Of a DNA stretch of 40,719 bases, positions 1 through 7,611 are shown one piece after another. The notes beneath the pieces are model-generated. The model ran no database searches. It was not told where the DNA came from and worked only from the letters and a program-made list of their open reading frames with translations. Origin of the DNA: an uncultured Flavobacteriales bacterium (GTDB lineage Bacteria > Bacteroidota > Bacteroidia > Flavobacteriales > BACL11); contig CATMIT010000003.1 in NCBI GenBank assembly GCA_950069165.1, forward strand, positions 1 to 40,719, read 5' to 3'. The stretch's first letter is position 1, and each line of letters starts with the position of its first letter. Made by a program: the position numbers and the translations under genes.

Positions 1-443
1 TAAAAGGAGCAAGAATTTGGCAAGGAGCAACTAATTCACTTCACAAAGAAATGAAAAATGTAGGGTTTTTACGCATCCGTATTGATTGGATAGAAGCTTG
101 TTTCTCAAAAAATGAAGTGGATGAAATCTGGATTACTTTCCCGGATCCTCAATTAAAAAAAAGAAGAGGGACAAAACGCTTAACGCATCCAAATTTTCTG
201 AATAGATATAAAAACATACTTAAAAAGGAGGGACTCATTCACTTAAAAACAGATAGTCAGTTTTTACATGGTTTTACTTTGGGAGTGATTGCTGGGGAAA
301 ATCATTTTTTGGAAGACAGTACGAATGATCTATACAATGATGCGATTAAAAGAGAGCACATGGAAATCAAAACCCATTATGAGCAAATCTATTTGAATAA
401 AGGATTGCCCATTACATATTTGAGGTTTAGGCTGAATTATTAA
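1..443 (+). CDS. trmB: tRNA (guanine-N7-)-methyltransferase, 5' truncated
   Basis: The enzyme methylates N7 of G46 in the variable loop of tRNA, using S-adenosylmethionine. The reading frame is open from base 3 to the left edge and reads KGARIWQGA before the first ATG at 51. The ORF-track start is therefore internal, and the SAM-binding N-terminus lies outside the window. Visible family motifs are the catalytic-core DEIWITFPDPQ, the following KRRGTKRLTHP and, later, HLKTDS. The C-terminus appears complete. The stop codon overlaps the start of the next gene (TAATG), so the two are probably translated together. Recognition rests on these motifs, and the family is well conserved. Confidence 0.95.
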   Translation, partial: KGARIWQGATNSLHKEMKNVGFLRIRIDWIEACFSKNEVDEIWITFPDPQLKKRRGTKRLTHPNFLNRYKNILKKEGLIHLKTDSQFLHGFTLGVIAGENHFLEDSTNDLYNDAIKREHMEIKTHYEQIYLNKGLPITYLRFRLNY

Positions 444-763
444 TGGAAGATAATTTCTTTAATAAAGTATATGAGGTCGTTAGGATAATTCCAATAGGAA
501 GAGTAACTTCCTATGGCGCTATTGGTAAATATCTTGGGAGTGCAAAGTCTGCCAGAATGGTGGGTTGGGCGCTTAATAAATGCCCCAATGATGTGCCAGC
601 ACATAGGGTTATAAATCGTAATGGTTTGCTTACAGGAAAAGCGCATTTTAATGGAATTAATCTCATGCAACAACTCTTGGAAAATGAAGGAATTGTAGTA
701 GAAGAAAATAAAGTAATTAATTTAGAAAATAATTTTTGGGACCCATCAAAAGAATTGCTTTAA
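443..763 (+). CDS. MGMT-fold alkyltransferase-like protein without the active cysteine
   Basis: This 106-residue protein consists only of the DNA-binding domain of O6-methylguanine-DNA methyltransferase (RIPIGRVTSYGAIGKYLG, then the RVINRNG region). True methyltransferases have the acceptor motif PCHR; here it is PAHR, around residue 53, so alkyl transfer is not expected. Alkyltransferase-like (Atl) proteins with PWHR or PAHR instead bind O6-alkylguanine, flip it out and hand the lesion to nucleotide excision repair. That role is inferred from the family. The start overlaps the trmB stop by one base. An upstream promoter was not seen, so it is probably read from the trmB promoter. Confidence 0.88.
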   Translation: MEDNFFNKVYEVVRIIPIGRVTSYGAIGKYLGSAKSARMVGWALNKCPNDVPAHRVINRNGLLTGKAHFNGINLMQQLLENEGIVVEENKVINLENNFWDPSKELL

Positions 764-787
764 TTCAATCTAAAAAACTTATCTTTG
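755..787 (+). promoter_or_regulatory. Bacteroidota-type promoter in front of mrp
   Basis: The exact -7 element TATCTTTG lies at 780-787 and TTG lies at 755-757, separated by 22 bp. This fits the flavobacterial consensus TTG-N17-23-TAnnTTTG. The -33 part overlaps the last codons of the preceding gene. The mrp ATG at 805 is 17 bases past the -7 element, giving a very short leader. Confidence 0.6.
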
Positions 788-804
788 CATTCTTAAACTT
801 CACA

Positions 805-1926
805 ATGAAGCTTACCAAACAACAAATAGAAGAAGCCTTATCACACATTACATTGCCTAATGAGGAGAAAAATATTGTGGAAAGTGGGGCGATAAAAAAT
901 ATTCAAATTTTCGGAACTGATGTGGAGTTGGATGTAGAGATAAAGAATCCTACTTTGCAATACAAGAAAAAAGTGGAAGTGGATTGTATGAAAGCAATAC
1001 ACGATTATGCCTATGAAAAATCTGCTGTAAAAATAAATTTGATTATCAACGCTCCTGAAAAGGTAACGCAAATAAAAGGAAATCCTATTCCTAATGTTAA
1101 AAATATCATTGCCGTATCTTCAGGTAAAGGTGGGGTAGGCAAATCAACCATTGCCGCAAACTTGGCTGTAGGATTAACCCAGCTTGGCAATAAAGTTGGG
1201 GTAGTTGATGCAGATATTTACGGTCCATCTATGCCCATGATGTTTGATTTGGAAGGGGCTGTTCCGCAAGGAATAGATGTAGACGGTAAAACAAAAATGA
1301 AACCTCTTGAAAGTTATGGAGTAAAATTGCTTTCTATTGGCTTTTTCGCACAAAGCCAGCAAGCAGTAGTTTGGAGAGGCCCCATGGCATCAAAAGCATT
1401 AAACCAACTTATTTGGGATGCACACTGGGGAGAGCTGGATTACTTAATTATTGATTTGCCACCAGGAACAGGAGATATTCATTTATCTTTGGTACAGTCT
1501 ATTCCTTTAACTGGGGCTATTGTAGTTAGCACCCCTCAACCCATTGCTTTGGCTGATGCCAGAAAAGGGGTGAATATGTTCCAAATGGAAAGTATTAATG
1601 TACCAGTTCTTGGAATTATTGAAAATATGGCTTATTTCTCTCCTTTGGACATGCCTAATAAAAAATATTATATCTTTGGAAAAGAAGGGGCAAAAGAATT
1701 GGCAGAGCAATTGAATATCGAATTATTGGCAGAAATCCCAATTGTGCAATCGGTAAGAGAGGCCGCAGATGCTGGCAGACCCGCTATTTTGCAAATCGAC
1801 AGTCCAATTGCAAAATCATTTCTAACTTTGGCAAAAAATGTAGTTGCAATGATTGATAAAAGAAATACCAAAATAAAACCAACCCAGGCCGTAAAAACAA
1901 CTCATTCAAGGGGTTGTTCAAATTAA
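805..1926 (+). CDS. mrp: Mrp/ApbC-family iron-sulfur cluster carrier ATPase
   Basis: This is a P-loop ATPase of the Mrp/NBP35 family that carries and transfers [4Fe-4S] clusters to apo-proteins in the cytoplasm. The start is placed at ATG 805 (MKLTKQQIEEAL), 23 codons inside the listed ORF, because the upstream part overlaps the previous gene and the promoter. That gives 373 residues. The N-terminal ~90 residues form a MIP18/DUF59 domain. The ATPase follows, with the deviant Walker A SSGKGGVGKST at about residue 108 and DADIYGPSMP after it. The family CxxC is not obvious in the C-terminal half, and a single Cys is seen near the end (SRGCSN). The NifU-type gene that follows supports a Fe-S assembly role. 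Confidence 0.93.
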   Translation: MKLTKQQIEEALSHITLPNEEKNIVESGAIKNIQIFGTDVELDVEIKNPTLQYKKKVEVDCMKAIHDYAYEKSAVKINLIINAPEKVTQIKGNPIPNVKNIIAVSSGKGGVGKSTIAANLAVGLTQLGNKVGVVDADIYGPSMPMMFDLEGAVPQGIDVDGKTKMKPLESYGVKLLSIGFFAQSQQAVVWRGPMASKALNQLIWDAHWGELDYLIIDLPPGTGDIHLSLVQSIPLTGAIVVSTPQPIALADARKGVNMFQMESINVPVLGIIENMAYFSPLDMPNKKYYIFGKEGAKELAEQLNIELLAEIPIVQSVREAADAGRPAILQIDSPIAKSFLTLAKNVVAMIDKRNTKIKPTQAVKTTHSRGCSN

Positions 1927-1936
1927 AAAGAAAATT

Positions 1937-2191
1937 ATGGGAATAATTACAGACAGGGAACTACTTAGTAAAATTGAAGGAGCATTGGATGAGATTCGGC
2001 CTTACCTTGAGGCAGATGAAGGGGATATTAAACTAATTGAAGTGACAGATGATATGGTGGTTAAAGTAAAACTTATGGGAGCTTGTAGTAGTTGTAATGT
2101 GAGTATGATGACCATGAAATCAGGGGTGGAACAAGCCATCAAAAGGGCTGTGCCAGAAATAAAAGAGGTAATAGACATTACTTCTTTATAA
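1937..2191 (+). CDS. NifU C-terminal-domain protein (Fe-S scaffold)
   Basis: This 84-residue protein is a free-standing NifU C-terminal domain. The core GACSSCNVSMMTMKSGVEQAI contains the CxxC pair (residues about 55-58) that in Nfu proteins binds a labile [4Fe-4S] cluster at a dimer interface before delivery to targets. It starts 10 bases after the mrp stop, so the carrier and scaffold genes are almost certainly co-transcribed. It ends 2 bases before the convergent nadE, and I see no terminator hairpin between them. The closest well-known name would be nfuA/nifU-like; I give no symbol because the domain architecture is shorter than NfuA. Confidence 0.92.
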   Translation: MGIITDRELLSKIEGALDEIRPYLEADEGDIKLIEVTDDMVVKVKLMGACSSCNVSMMTMKSGVEQAIKRAVPEIKEVIDITSL

Positions 2192-2193
2192 TT

Positions 2194-3009
2194 TTACTTC
2201 AATTCTTCTGGAATAGTACAAACCGGAATTTCCTTCATTTTATGCAAATTTACTTTTCTTAAATGTCTGTAAATTTTCAACACTTCCTTTTCTCTTTCCG
2301 ACAAACCATTTTCTTCTAATGAAAAATCCATAGCCCATTCCAGTTCTGGATAAGTAGCTCCAATTTGCTCTTCATCTGTTCTGTTGTCATTCCATAAGCC
2401 ATCCGTTGGAGCTGCAGTTTGTATGGCTTCAATAATAGTTAACTGTTTACCCAATGTAAAAATTTCCGATTTTGTTAAATCGGCAAGGGGGCTCAAATCA
2501 ACCCCACCATCTCCATTTTTTGTAAAAAATCCAATTCCAAAATCCTCAACTTTATTACCCGTACCAAGCACCAAATAGTTATTCAACTGAGCAAAATAAT
2601 AAAGGGTAGTCATTCTGATTCTGGCGCGAGTATTGATAAGGGCTCTCTCGGAAGTTTCTTCTGTTTTACTTTTAGGCAATAGCGCTATAAAAGAATCAAA
2701 AAGTGGAGTGAGGTTTATTTCCATTGCACTTACATTAGCATAGTCGTTTTTCAGCCATTTTAAATGATTGATTGCTCTTTCTACTTGTGTGGCACTTTGG
2801 TGTATTGGCATTTCAATACAAAGTAAAGGGAGTTCGGTTTTTGCACCCAATACAGAAGCTACGGCAGAATCAATTCCTCCCGAAATACCAATTACAAATC
2901 CTTTTGTTTTCGATAAGTTAGAATATTGTTTGAGCCAGCTAACAATATGTTTGATTATTTTTTCTTCTTGCACAAAATATGTTTTCGCAAAAGTAATTAT
3001 TGTTTTCAT
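2194..3009 (-). CDS. nadE: NH3-dependent NAD+ synthetase
   Basis: The enzyme amidates deamido-NAD to NAD+, the last step of NAD biosynthesis, using ATP and ammonia. The ATP-pyrophosphatase loop GISGGIDSAVAS is at about residues 42-53, and GTGNKVEDFGIGFFTKNGDGGVD, followed by PLADLTKSE, is typical of the family. There is no N-terminal glutaminase domain, so the enzyme is ammonia-dependent. The listed ORF starts at 3120, but its first 37 residues are basic, lack family resemblance and overlap the divergent gldB. ATG 3009 (MKTIITFAKTYFVQEE) gives 271 residues, the normal length. Only 31 bp separate this start from gldB. Confidence 0.94.
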   Translation of the reverse strand: MKTIITFAKTYFVQEEKIIKHIVSWLKQYSNLSKTKGFVIGISGGIDSAVASVLGAKTELPLLCIEMPIHQSATQVERAINHLKWLKNDYANVSAMEINLTPLFDSFIALLPKSKTEETSERALINTRARIRMTTLYYFAQLNNYLVLGTGNKVEDFGIGFFTKNGDGGVDLSPLADLTKSEIFTLGKQLTIIEAIQTAAPTDGLWNDNRTDEEQIGATYPELEWAMDFSLEENGLSEREKEVLKIYRHLRKVNLHKMKEIPVCTIPEELK

Positions 3010-3027
3010 TAAAACTAAATAGATTCT

Positions 3028-3035
3028 TAATTTTG
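3028..3035 (+). promoter_or_regulatory. -7 element in front of gldB
   Basis: TAATTTTG at 3028-3035 is an exact TAnnTTTG match. It lies in the 31-bp space between divergent nadE and gldB, and the GTG start of gldB is only five bases further on. A TTG at the usual distance was not found (the nearest is 25 bp upstream). If the element is used, the transcript would begin at or next to the start codon. Confidence 0.5.
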
Positions 3036-3040
3036 CAAAT

Positions 3041-4039
3041 GTGAAAGTATCCAAATTATTTTTCTTATTTCTTGTTGTAGTCCTTTGTGTTTTTGTTTTC
3101 AGAAACAACAAGTCTGACACTGCAAAAACGAAAGCAATAAAAATTTATCGATTTGAGCAAACTCTTTTTACAACCGATAGCATTAAAATTAAGGATGATA
3201 TTCTGGAATGGGAAACAGAGCTTGGTTCTTTTTTCGAGAGTTTTAATCAGGAAATTTTAAGAACAAATTCCCAAAGCGCAGGATATAGAGATGAAATTTT
3301 ATCATTTGTTTACCATCCAGACATGAGAGAGGCATACGATACGCTAATGAAAAAATATCCGAATGTAGATTTTTTGGAAAGGGATTTAGCAGATGCTTTT
3401 GACAGATACAAACATCATTTTCCTGAAAGAAAAGCACCAAGAGTCATTACTTATTTTACTGGTTTCAACTTTGGAGTGGTTACAAATGACAGTATTCTCG
3501 CTATTGGCTTGGATTATTTTCTGGGTAAAGACTGCTGTTTTTACAAGCGACTAAGTTTCCCAGAATACATGCGTTTTAAAAATCAGAAAAAATTTATTTT
3601 GCCTTACTGCTTTGAGGCAATTGCTAATAATGAGTTTGGGGCCTTTGATAGGGGAAATGACTTTTTATCTCAGATGATTTATAAAGGGAAAATCATGTAT
3701 TTTTTGGATGTAATGTTACCTCAGCTCCCGAAAGCCGATAAACTCAGATTTAGCAAAAAACAAATTGCTTGGTGTGAGGATAATGAGCAATCTATTTGGG
3801 CTTATTTTATTCAAAACGACATTCTTTTTTCTACCGATATAAAGCAGTATAATAGTTACATCAACTATTCGCCTTTTGCAAAAGGAATGTCAAACAAATC
3901 TCCAGGAAGAATTGCCTATTGGCTAGGATGGAAAATTGTGAACGAATATATGGAAAACAATACGAGCGTTACTTTAATAGAATTAATGCAAAACACAAAG
4001 CCCCAAGAAATTTTACAACAATCGGGCTACAAACCTTAA
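3041..4039 (+). CDS. gldB: Gliding motility protein GldB
   Basis: GldB is a cell-envelope protein required for gliding in Flavobacterium; its exact function is unknown. The sequence shows an N-terminal hydrophobic segment (residues 4-20). The mature part carries family-like stretches: IYRFEQTLF near residue 35, VITYFTGFNFGV in the middle and RIAYWLGWKIVNEYM near the C-terminus. Its neighbour is gldC, as in Flavobacterium johnsoniae. The start is GTG; no better start exists downstream before the signal sequence. GldB is described as a lipoprotein, but the only early cysteine (C16, in VVVLC) does not follow a normal lipobox, so here the protein may be held by an uncleaved N-terminal helix. Length 332 residues is normal. 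Confidence 0.88.
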   Translation: MKVSKLFFLFLVVVLCVFVFRNNKSDTAKTKAIKIYRFEQTLFTTDSIKIKDDILEWETELGSFFESFNQEILRTNSQSAGYRDEILSFVYHPDMREAYDTLMKKYPNVDFLERDLADAFDRYKHHFPERKAPRVITYFTGFNFGVVTNDSILAIGLDYFLGKDCCFYKRLSFPEYMRFKNQKKFILPYCFEAIANNEFGAFDRGNDFLSQMIYKGKIMYFLDVMLPQLPKADKLRFSKKQIAWCEDNEQSIWAYFIQNDILFSTDIKQYNSYINYSPFAKGMSNKSPGRIAYWLGWKIVNEYMENNTSVTLIELMQNTKPQEILQQSGYKP

Positions 4040-4045
4040 AGAATA

Positions 4046-4384
4046 ATGATGAAAAAATCAAAAATTAGTTTTGAAATTGAGCTAAACGAAAACAACATTC
4101 CGCAAAATATTCAGATGAGCAGTACAGATGGACAGCTAAAAAAGGTAGAGGTAAAATCTTTTTTAATTTCGGCTTGGGATAAAAAAACAAATGAAACTTT
4201 ACGAATTGATCTTTGGACAAAGGACATGATGGTAAGTGAGATGCTGATTATGTATCATCAAACGCTACTCTCAATGGCAAGTTCACTAGAAAAAGCCACT
4301 AATGAAACCAATCTAGCAGATGCGCTAAGAGATTATTGTGCATTTTTTGGGGAGCAGTCAGGAATAATAAAAGCTAAGAAGTAA
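4046..4384 (+). CDS. gldC: Gliding motility protein GldC
   Basis: GldC is a small protein that supports GldB; in Flavobacterium johnsoniae its loss gives partial motility defects (family knowledge). The 112 residues have no signal peptide or membrane segment and begin [20 protein letters not shown]. The central [15 protein letters not shown], followed by a helical [10 protein letters not shown], is typical of GldC. It starts 6 bases after the gldB stop, and ATG 4046 or ATG 4049 would both serve. Its last 11 bases overlap the convergent engB, so the two transcripts must be complementary at their ends unless something stops them; no hairpin is visible. Confidence 0.9.
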   Translation: MMKKSKISFEIELNENNIPQNIQMSSTDGQLKKVEVKSFLISAWDKKTNETLRIDLWTKDMMVSEMLIMYHQTLLSMASSLEKATNETNLADALRDYCAFFGEQSGIIKAKK

Positions 4385-4979
4385 AAAGAAGATTCGTATT
4401 TTCAATAAAGTCAAGAATTTCCTTACTTCCTTTTCTTTTAGGCACTGACGCGAAAAAAGTTTGAGGTATCTCTTCCCATTGTTTTAGCATCTCAGTTTTG
4501 TAATTTTCTATATTTTTTTTAAGTGCAGTCTTGCCTAATTTATCAATTTTTGTAAAAATCATAAGAAAGGGTATTTGCTTTTCGCCCAACCACTTCATAA
4601 ATTCCAAATCAATTTTTTGGGGCTTGTGTCTGCAATCCAAAAGCACAAACAGGCACATTAAATTCTCCCTATATTCCAGATAATTAAAAATAATTTTTTG
4701 AAATTCTTGCTTTTGTGTTTTAGAAACGGTAGCATAGCCATAACCAGGTAAATCCACCAAATACCACTCTTTATTTATTAAAAAATGATTGATAAGTTGT
4801 GTTTTCCCGGGCTTTCTTGAAATTTTAGCAAGGTGTTTTTTATTTGTAATGAGATTAATAATGGACGACTTGCCAACATTTGATCTGCCAATAAAAGCAT
4901 ATTCTGGCATATTTGCTTTTGGGCAATGGGTATAATCCGTATTACTGATAATAAAATCGGCACTTTTTATCTGCATCAC
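4374..4979 (-). CDS. engB: Ribosome biogenesis GTPase EngB (YsxC/YihA)
   Basis: EngB is an essential GTPase for assembly of the large ribosomal subunit, and is often listed as a division-linked GTP-binding protein. Its G motifs are clear: G1 GRSNVGKSS (about residues 31-39), G3 DLPGYG (about 76-81), G4 TKID (about 142-145) and a G5-like SVPKRKGS. The 201-residue length is normal. It is the second gene of a reverse-strand pair, 6 bases after the alpha/beta hydrolase. The start may be 4979 or the next ATG, one codon later. Its end overlaps gldC by 11 bases. Confidence 0.95.
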   Translation of the reverse strand: MMQIKSADFIISNTDYTHCPKANMPEYAFIGRSNVGKSSIINLITNKKHLAKISRKPGKTQLINHFLINKEWYLVDLPGYGYATVSKTQKQEFQKIIFNYLEYRENLMCLFVLLDCRHKPQKIDLEFMKWLGEKQIPFLMIFTKIDKLGKTALKKNIENYKTEMLKQWEEIPQTFFASVPKRKGSKEILDFIENTNLLFTS

Positions 4980-4985
4980 AAAATT

Positions 4986-5744
4986 TTAGAAATGATTACC
5001 CATCCAATCAATGGTAATTTCGCTAAACTTTTCAGGGTGCTCCCACATTGGCGAATGCCCACATTTGTCAATCCAGAAAAGTTCGGAATTAGGGAAAAGA
5101 CTATGAAATTCCTCAGCAACATGTGGGGGGGTTACCTTGTCTTGCTTTCCCCAAATAAGGCAAACAGGCATTTTAAAGTTAGGGATATCTTCAGCCATAT
5201 TGTGTCGTATTGCCGATTTTGCAAAAGCAAGTAATCGGATTACGGAATCTCTTTTATTTGCTATATCAAATACTTTATCTACCAATTCTTTAGTAGCAGT
5301 TTTCGGATCATAAAACACTTCTTCTGTTTTTATTCTTATATACTCATAATCACCTCTTCTAGGAAATGAATCCCCCATTGCTTTTTCGTACAAACCAGAA
5401 CTCCCTGTTAGCACCATACCCTCTACCTTTTCTGGATATTTTTTAGAAAAAACAAGGGCAATATGTCCTCCCAGTGAATTTCCAACTAGTACGGCTTTCT
5501 TTAATTTCTTGTGATTCATAAAATCATTAAGATATTCTGCCAAATACTTTATAGAAGTTTTCAGCAAGGGGACTTTAAAAAGTTTTAAATCAGGAGCAAG
5601 AACTTTAAATCCGGCATCAGCTACTACATCTACCATAGTTCCAAAATTATCTACCCCGCCCATAAGACCGTGTAATAAAATTAGAGGGACTCCTTCCCCT
5701 TTTTCAATATATGTGAATTCACCTTCTTTTTTTATCATCTTCAA
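4986..5744 (-). CDS. Alpha/beta-fold hydrolase
   Basis: This 252-residue cytoplasmic hydrolase has the usual parts: an oxyanion-hole HGLMGG near residue 25, the nucleophile elbow GNSLGG (serine near residue 90), an acid in WGKQDKVTPP and the catalytic histidine in CGHSPMWEHPE. The substrate cannot be deduced, since the family includes esterases, C-C hydrolases and haloperoxidases. It has no signal peptide. It leads a two-gene unit with engB and lies upstream of, and divergent from, the dcw operon. As I recall, a hydrolase at this place is common in flavobacteria, which would suggest an ancestral arrangement rather than transfer. Confidence 0.85.
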   Translation of the reverse strand: MKMIKKEGEFTYIEKGEGVPLILLHGLMGGVDNFGTMVDVVADAGFKVLAPDLKLFKVPLLKTSIKYLAEYLNDFMNHKKLKKAVLVGNSLGGHIALVFSKKYPEKVEGMVLTGSSGLYEKAMGDSFPRRGDYEYIRIKTEEVFYDPKTATKELVDKVFDIANKRDSVIRLLAFAKSAIRHNMAEDIPNFKMPVCLIWGKQDKVTPPHVAEEFHSLFPNSELFWIDKCGHSPMWEHPEKFSEITIDWMGNHF

Positions 5745-5852
5745 TATTTTTCAACAGTTGCAAAGTAAAGAAATTTTATTTGATAGGAGTATTGAATATT
5801 TATTCTTCTGAATACCATTTGAGAAACAGAGAAAATGGATAAAGTTTTCAAC

Positions 5853-5880
5853 AAAGTGGTAAAATGTGGTAAAATGTGGG
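5853..5880 (+). promoter_or_regulatory. Candidate MraZ operator: three direct repeats with 10-bp period
   Basis: AAAGTGG (5853-5859), AATGTGG (5863-5869) and AATGTGG (5873-5879, followed by G) repeat every 10 bp, with taa between each pair. MraZ binds direct repeats of TGGG separated by 5 bases in E. coli and AAAGTG[G/T]N3 repeats in mollicutes; this array fits both descriptions. It sits 38 bp upstream of the mraZ start and just in front of a possible -7 element, TATATTTA (5891-5898). Binding here should repress the operon. Autoregulation is inferred from the family. Confidence 0.8.
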
Positions 5881-5890
5881 GCATTTATAA

Positions 5891-5898
5891 TATATTTA
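5891..5898 (+). promoter_or_regulatory. Possible -7 element of the dcw operon
   Basis: TATATTTA differs from the TAnnTTTG consensus only in the last base. It lies 11 bp downstream of the MraZ boxes and 19 bases before the mraZ GTG. The expected -33 region would fall inside the boxes, consistent with repression by promoter occlusion. The assignment is tentative. Confidence 0.4.
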
Positions 5899-5917
5899 CA
5901 CCCATTAAAAAAGAAAA

Positions 5918-6397
5918 GTGATTAATCTGATAGGAACATATGAATGTAAGTCTGATGCAAAAGGTCGTATCATGCTTCCCTCCGCTCTAAAAAAACAATT
6001 ATCTCCTGTGATGCAAGATGGTTTTGTAATAAAAAGAAGCGTTTTTAATAATTGCTTGGAGATGTATCCAATGAAAGAATGGAATACAATGGCAGCACAG
6101 GTGAATCAATTAAATCGGTTTATAAAGAAGAATATTGATTTTATACGCTCGTATATGTCAGGATTAAAAATAGTAGAAGCAGATGGAAATGGTAGAATAC
6201 TTATCCCAAAAAACCTAATTGTTTTTGCTGGAATTGACAAGGAAATTGTGCTAACTGCATCCGTAAATGTCATTGAGATTTGGGATAAGCAGCAGTATGA
6301 AGACACCATAAAATCAACATTGAAAGACTTTGGAAAATTAGCGGAAGAAGTAATGGGGAATCAGTCACATGTAAAGAGGGAGGATGATGTATCATGA
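5918..6397 (+). CDS. mraZ: Division/cell wall cluster transcriptional regulator MraZ
   Basis: MraZ is a ring-forming DNA-binding protein with two AbrB-like halves that regulates its own operon. Both halves keep the DxxxR signature: DAKGR near residue 14 and DGNGR near residue 91, each followed by the strand-forming RI(M/L)(L/I)P. The 159-residue length is close to normal. The start is GTG at 5918 (MINLIGTYECKSDAKGR), which places the fold at residue 1, and there is no earlier in-frame candidate with family resemblance. The gene overlaps rsmH by 14 bases. A matching operator array lies directly upstream. Confidence 0.95.
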   Translation: MINLIGTYECKSDAKGRIMLPSALKKQLSPVMQDGFVIKRSVFNNCLEMYPMKEWNTMAAQVNQLNRFIKKNIDFIRSYMSGLKIVEADGNGRILIPKNLIVFAGIDKEIVLTASVNVIEIWDKQQYEDTIKSTLKDFGKLAEEVMGNQSHVKREDDVS

Positions 6398-7280
6398 GCC
6401 GGTTTTACTAAGTGAGAGTGTGGAGGGGCTTAGTATAAATCCCAACGGAATTTATATAGATGTAACATTTGGTGGGGGTGGACATTCGAGAGAAATTTTA
6501 AAAAATATTAGCACAGGGAAGTTGTATGCTTTTGATCAAGATACAGATGCTAACAATAATATTTTAGAAAATAATAATTTCAAATTATTGAATACTAATT
6601 TCAGAAACATTAAAAACTTTTTAAGATTGGAAGGGGTAAATAAAATTGATGGATTGTTGGCGGACTTAGGTGTTTCTTCTCATCAATTTGATATTTCAGA
6701 AAGAGGATTCTCCACTCGATTTTCAGGACCATTGGATATGCGTATGAATCTCAATTCTGAATTGGATGCCAAGCATATCATTAATAATTATTCAGAAGAA
6801 GATTTAGCAAAAGTATTTTTCGAATATGGTGAACTTAGAGAATCAAGAAAAATTGCCAAAACCATTGTTACAGCTAGAAAGGAAAAACAGATTCTAACCA
6901 CTAATCAGCTTTTAGATTGCATGCAGCATTTAACCATTGAGAGAAAAAGAAATCAGTTTTTTTCAAGGGTTTTTCAATCCATACGAATTGAGGTAAATGA
7001 TGAAATAGGAGCATTAAAAGCAATGCTAAATGCAGCAACTGACTTATTAAAAGTTGGCGGTAGATTATCGGTAATCTCCTACCATTCATTGGAAGATAGA
7101 TTGGTAAAGAATTTGGTAAAAAAAGGAAATATAGAAGGAAATCTGCAAAAAGATTTTTACGGAAATCCTTTCAAGAAATTTAAAGAAATCAGTAAAAAAG
7201 TAATTATTCCTTCTGAAAAGGAAATAAAAAACAACCCAAGAGCAAGAAGTGCAAAGCTAAGGATTGCTGAAAAAATATAG
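6384..7280 (+). CDS. rsmH: 16S rRNA (cytosine1402-N4)-methyltransferase
   Basis: RsmH (MraW) methylates N4 of C1402 in the decoding centre of 16S rRNA. The 298 residues begin with YHEPVLLSE, followed by the SAM-binding loop VTFGGGGHSREIL, DGLLADLGVSSHQFD, and GPLDMRM. The C-terminal VISYHSLEDRLVK and NPRARSAKLR are diagnostic. The start is ATG 6384 or the following ATG at 6387; both overlap the end of mraZ. The next gene follows 1 base after the stop. Confidence 0.96.
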   Translation: MMYHEPVLLSESVEGLSINPNGIYIDVTFGGGGHSREILKNISTGKLYAFDQDTDANNNILENNNFKLLNTNFRNIKNFLRLEGVNKIDGLLADLGVSSHQFDISERGFSTRFSGPLDMRMNLNSELDAKHIINNYSEEDLAKVFFEYGELRESRKIAKTIVTARKEKQILTTNQLLDCMQHLTIERKRNQFFSRVFQSIRIEVNDEIGALKAMLNAATDLLKVGGRLSVISYHSLEDRLVKNLVKKGNIEGNLQKDFYGNPFKKFKEISKKVIIPSEKEIKNNPRARSAKLRIAEKI

Positions 7281-7281
7281 A

Positions 7282-7611
7282 ATGAGAAGTAAAAAAGCGC
7301 AAGAGCAAAATATTATTACCCAAATAATTAGAGGAGATTTTCTTTCTAAGAAGGAGAATCAGGAACACCTACCATTCATCCTATTTGTTGTGCTTTTAAT
7401 CATCATCAATATTACCCTTTACTACAATGCTGAGCATCTCGCCCGAAATATTGATAAAGCAGAAAAAGAGTTATATGAATTGCGAGTGGAATACATTACT
7501 ACAAAGTCGGAATTGATGGGTAAATACAAAAGATCAACAATTGAAAATACAGTGGTAAGTATGGGTTTAAAATCATCACTAATAGCTCCAAAAATTATTG
7601 AAGAAAACTAA
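7282..7611 (+). CDS. ftsL: FtsL-like cell division protein
   Basis: This is a short bitopic membrane protein at the position of ftsL, between rsmH and ftsI. The start is taken at ATG 7282 (MRSKKAQEQNII), 1 base after the rsmH stop, rather than 7264, which lies inside rsmH. That gives 109 residues. A basic cytoplasmic tail of ~35 residues is followed by one membrane helix (LPFILFVVLLIIINITLYYN) and a periplasmic coiled-coil-like segment (AEHLARNIDKAEKELYELRVEY). Sequence similarity to E. coli FtsL is weak, so the call rests on topology and synteny; Bacteroidota have their own FtsL-like family. The stop overlaps the ftsI start (TAATG). Confidence 0.85.
   Translation: MRSKKAQEQNIITQIIRGDFLSKKENQEHLPFILFVVLLIIINITLYYNAEHLARNIDKAEKELYELRVEYITTKSELMGKYKRSTIENTVVSMGLKSSLIAPKIIEEN

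Noticed and set aside
736-804. Upstream start of Mrp at 736
   Set aside because: It overlaps the preceding gene and the promoter; the family N-terminus begins at ATG 805.
3010-3120. Long N-terminal extension of NadE starting at 3120
   Set aside because: The extension overlaps gldB, is unlike any NadE and is not needed; ATG 3009 gives the normal 271 residues.
4374-4384. Overlap of gldC and engB as a sign of a frameshift
   Set aside because: Both proteins end with normal family lengths; an 11-base convergent overlap is acceptable.
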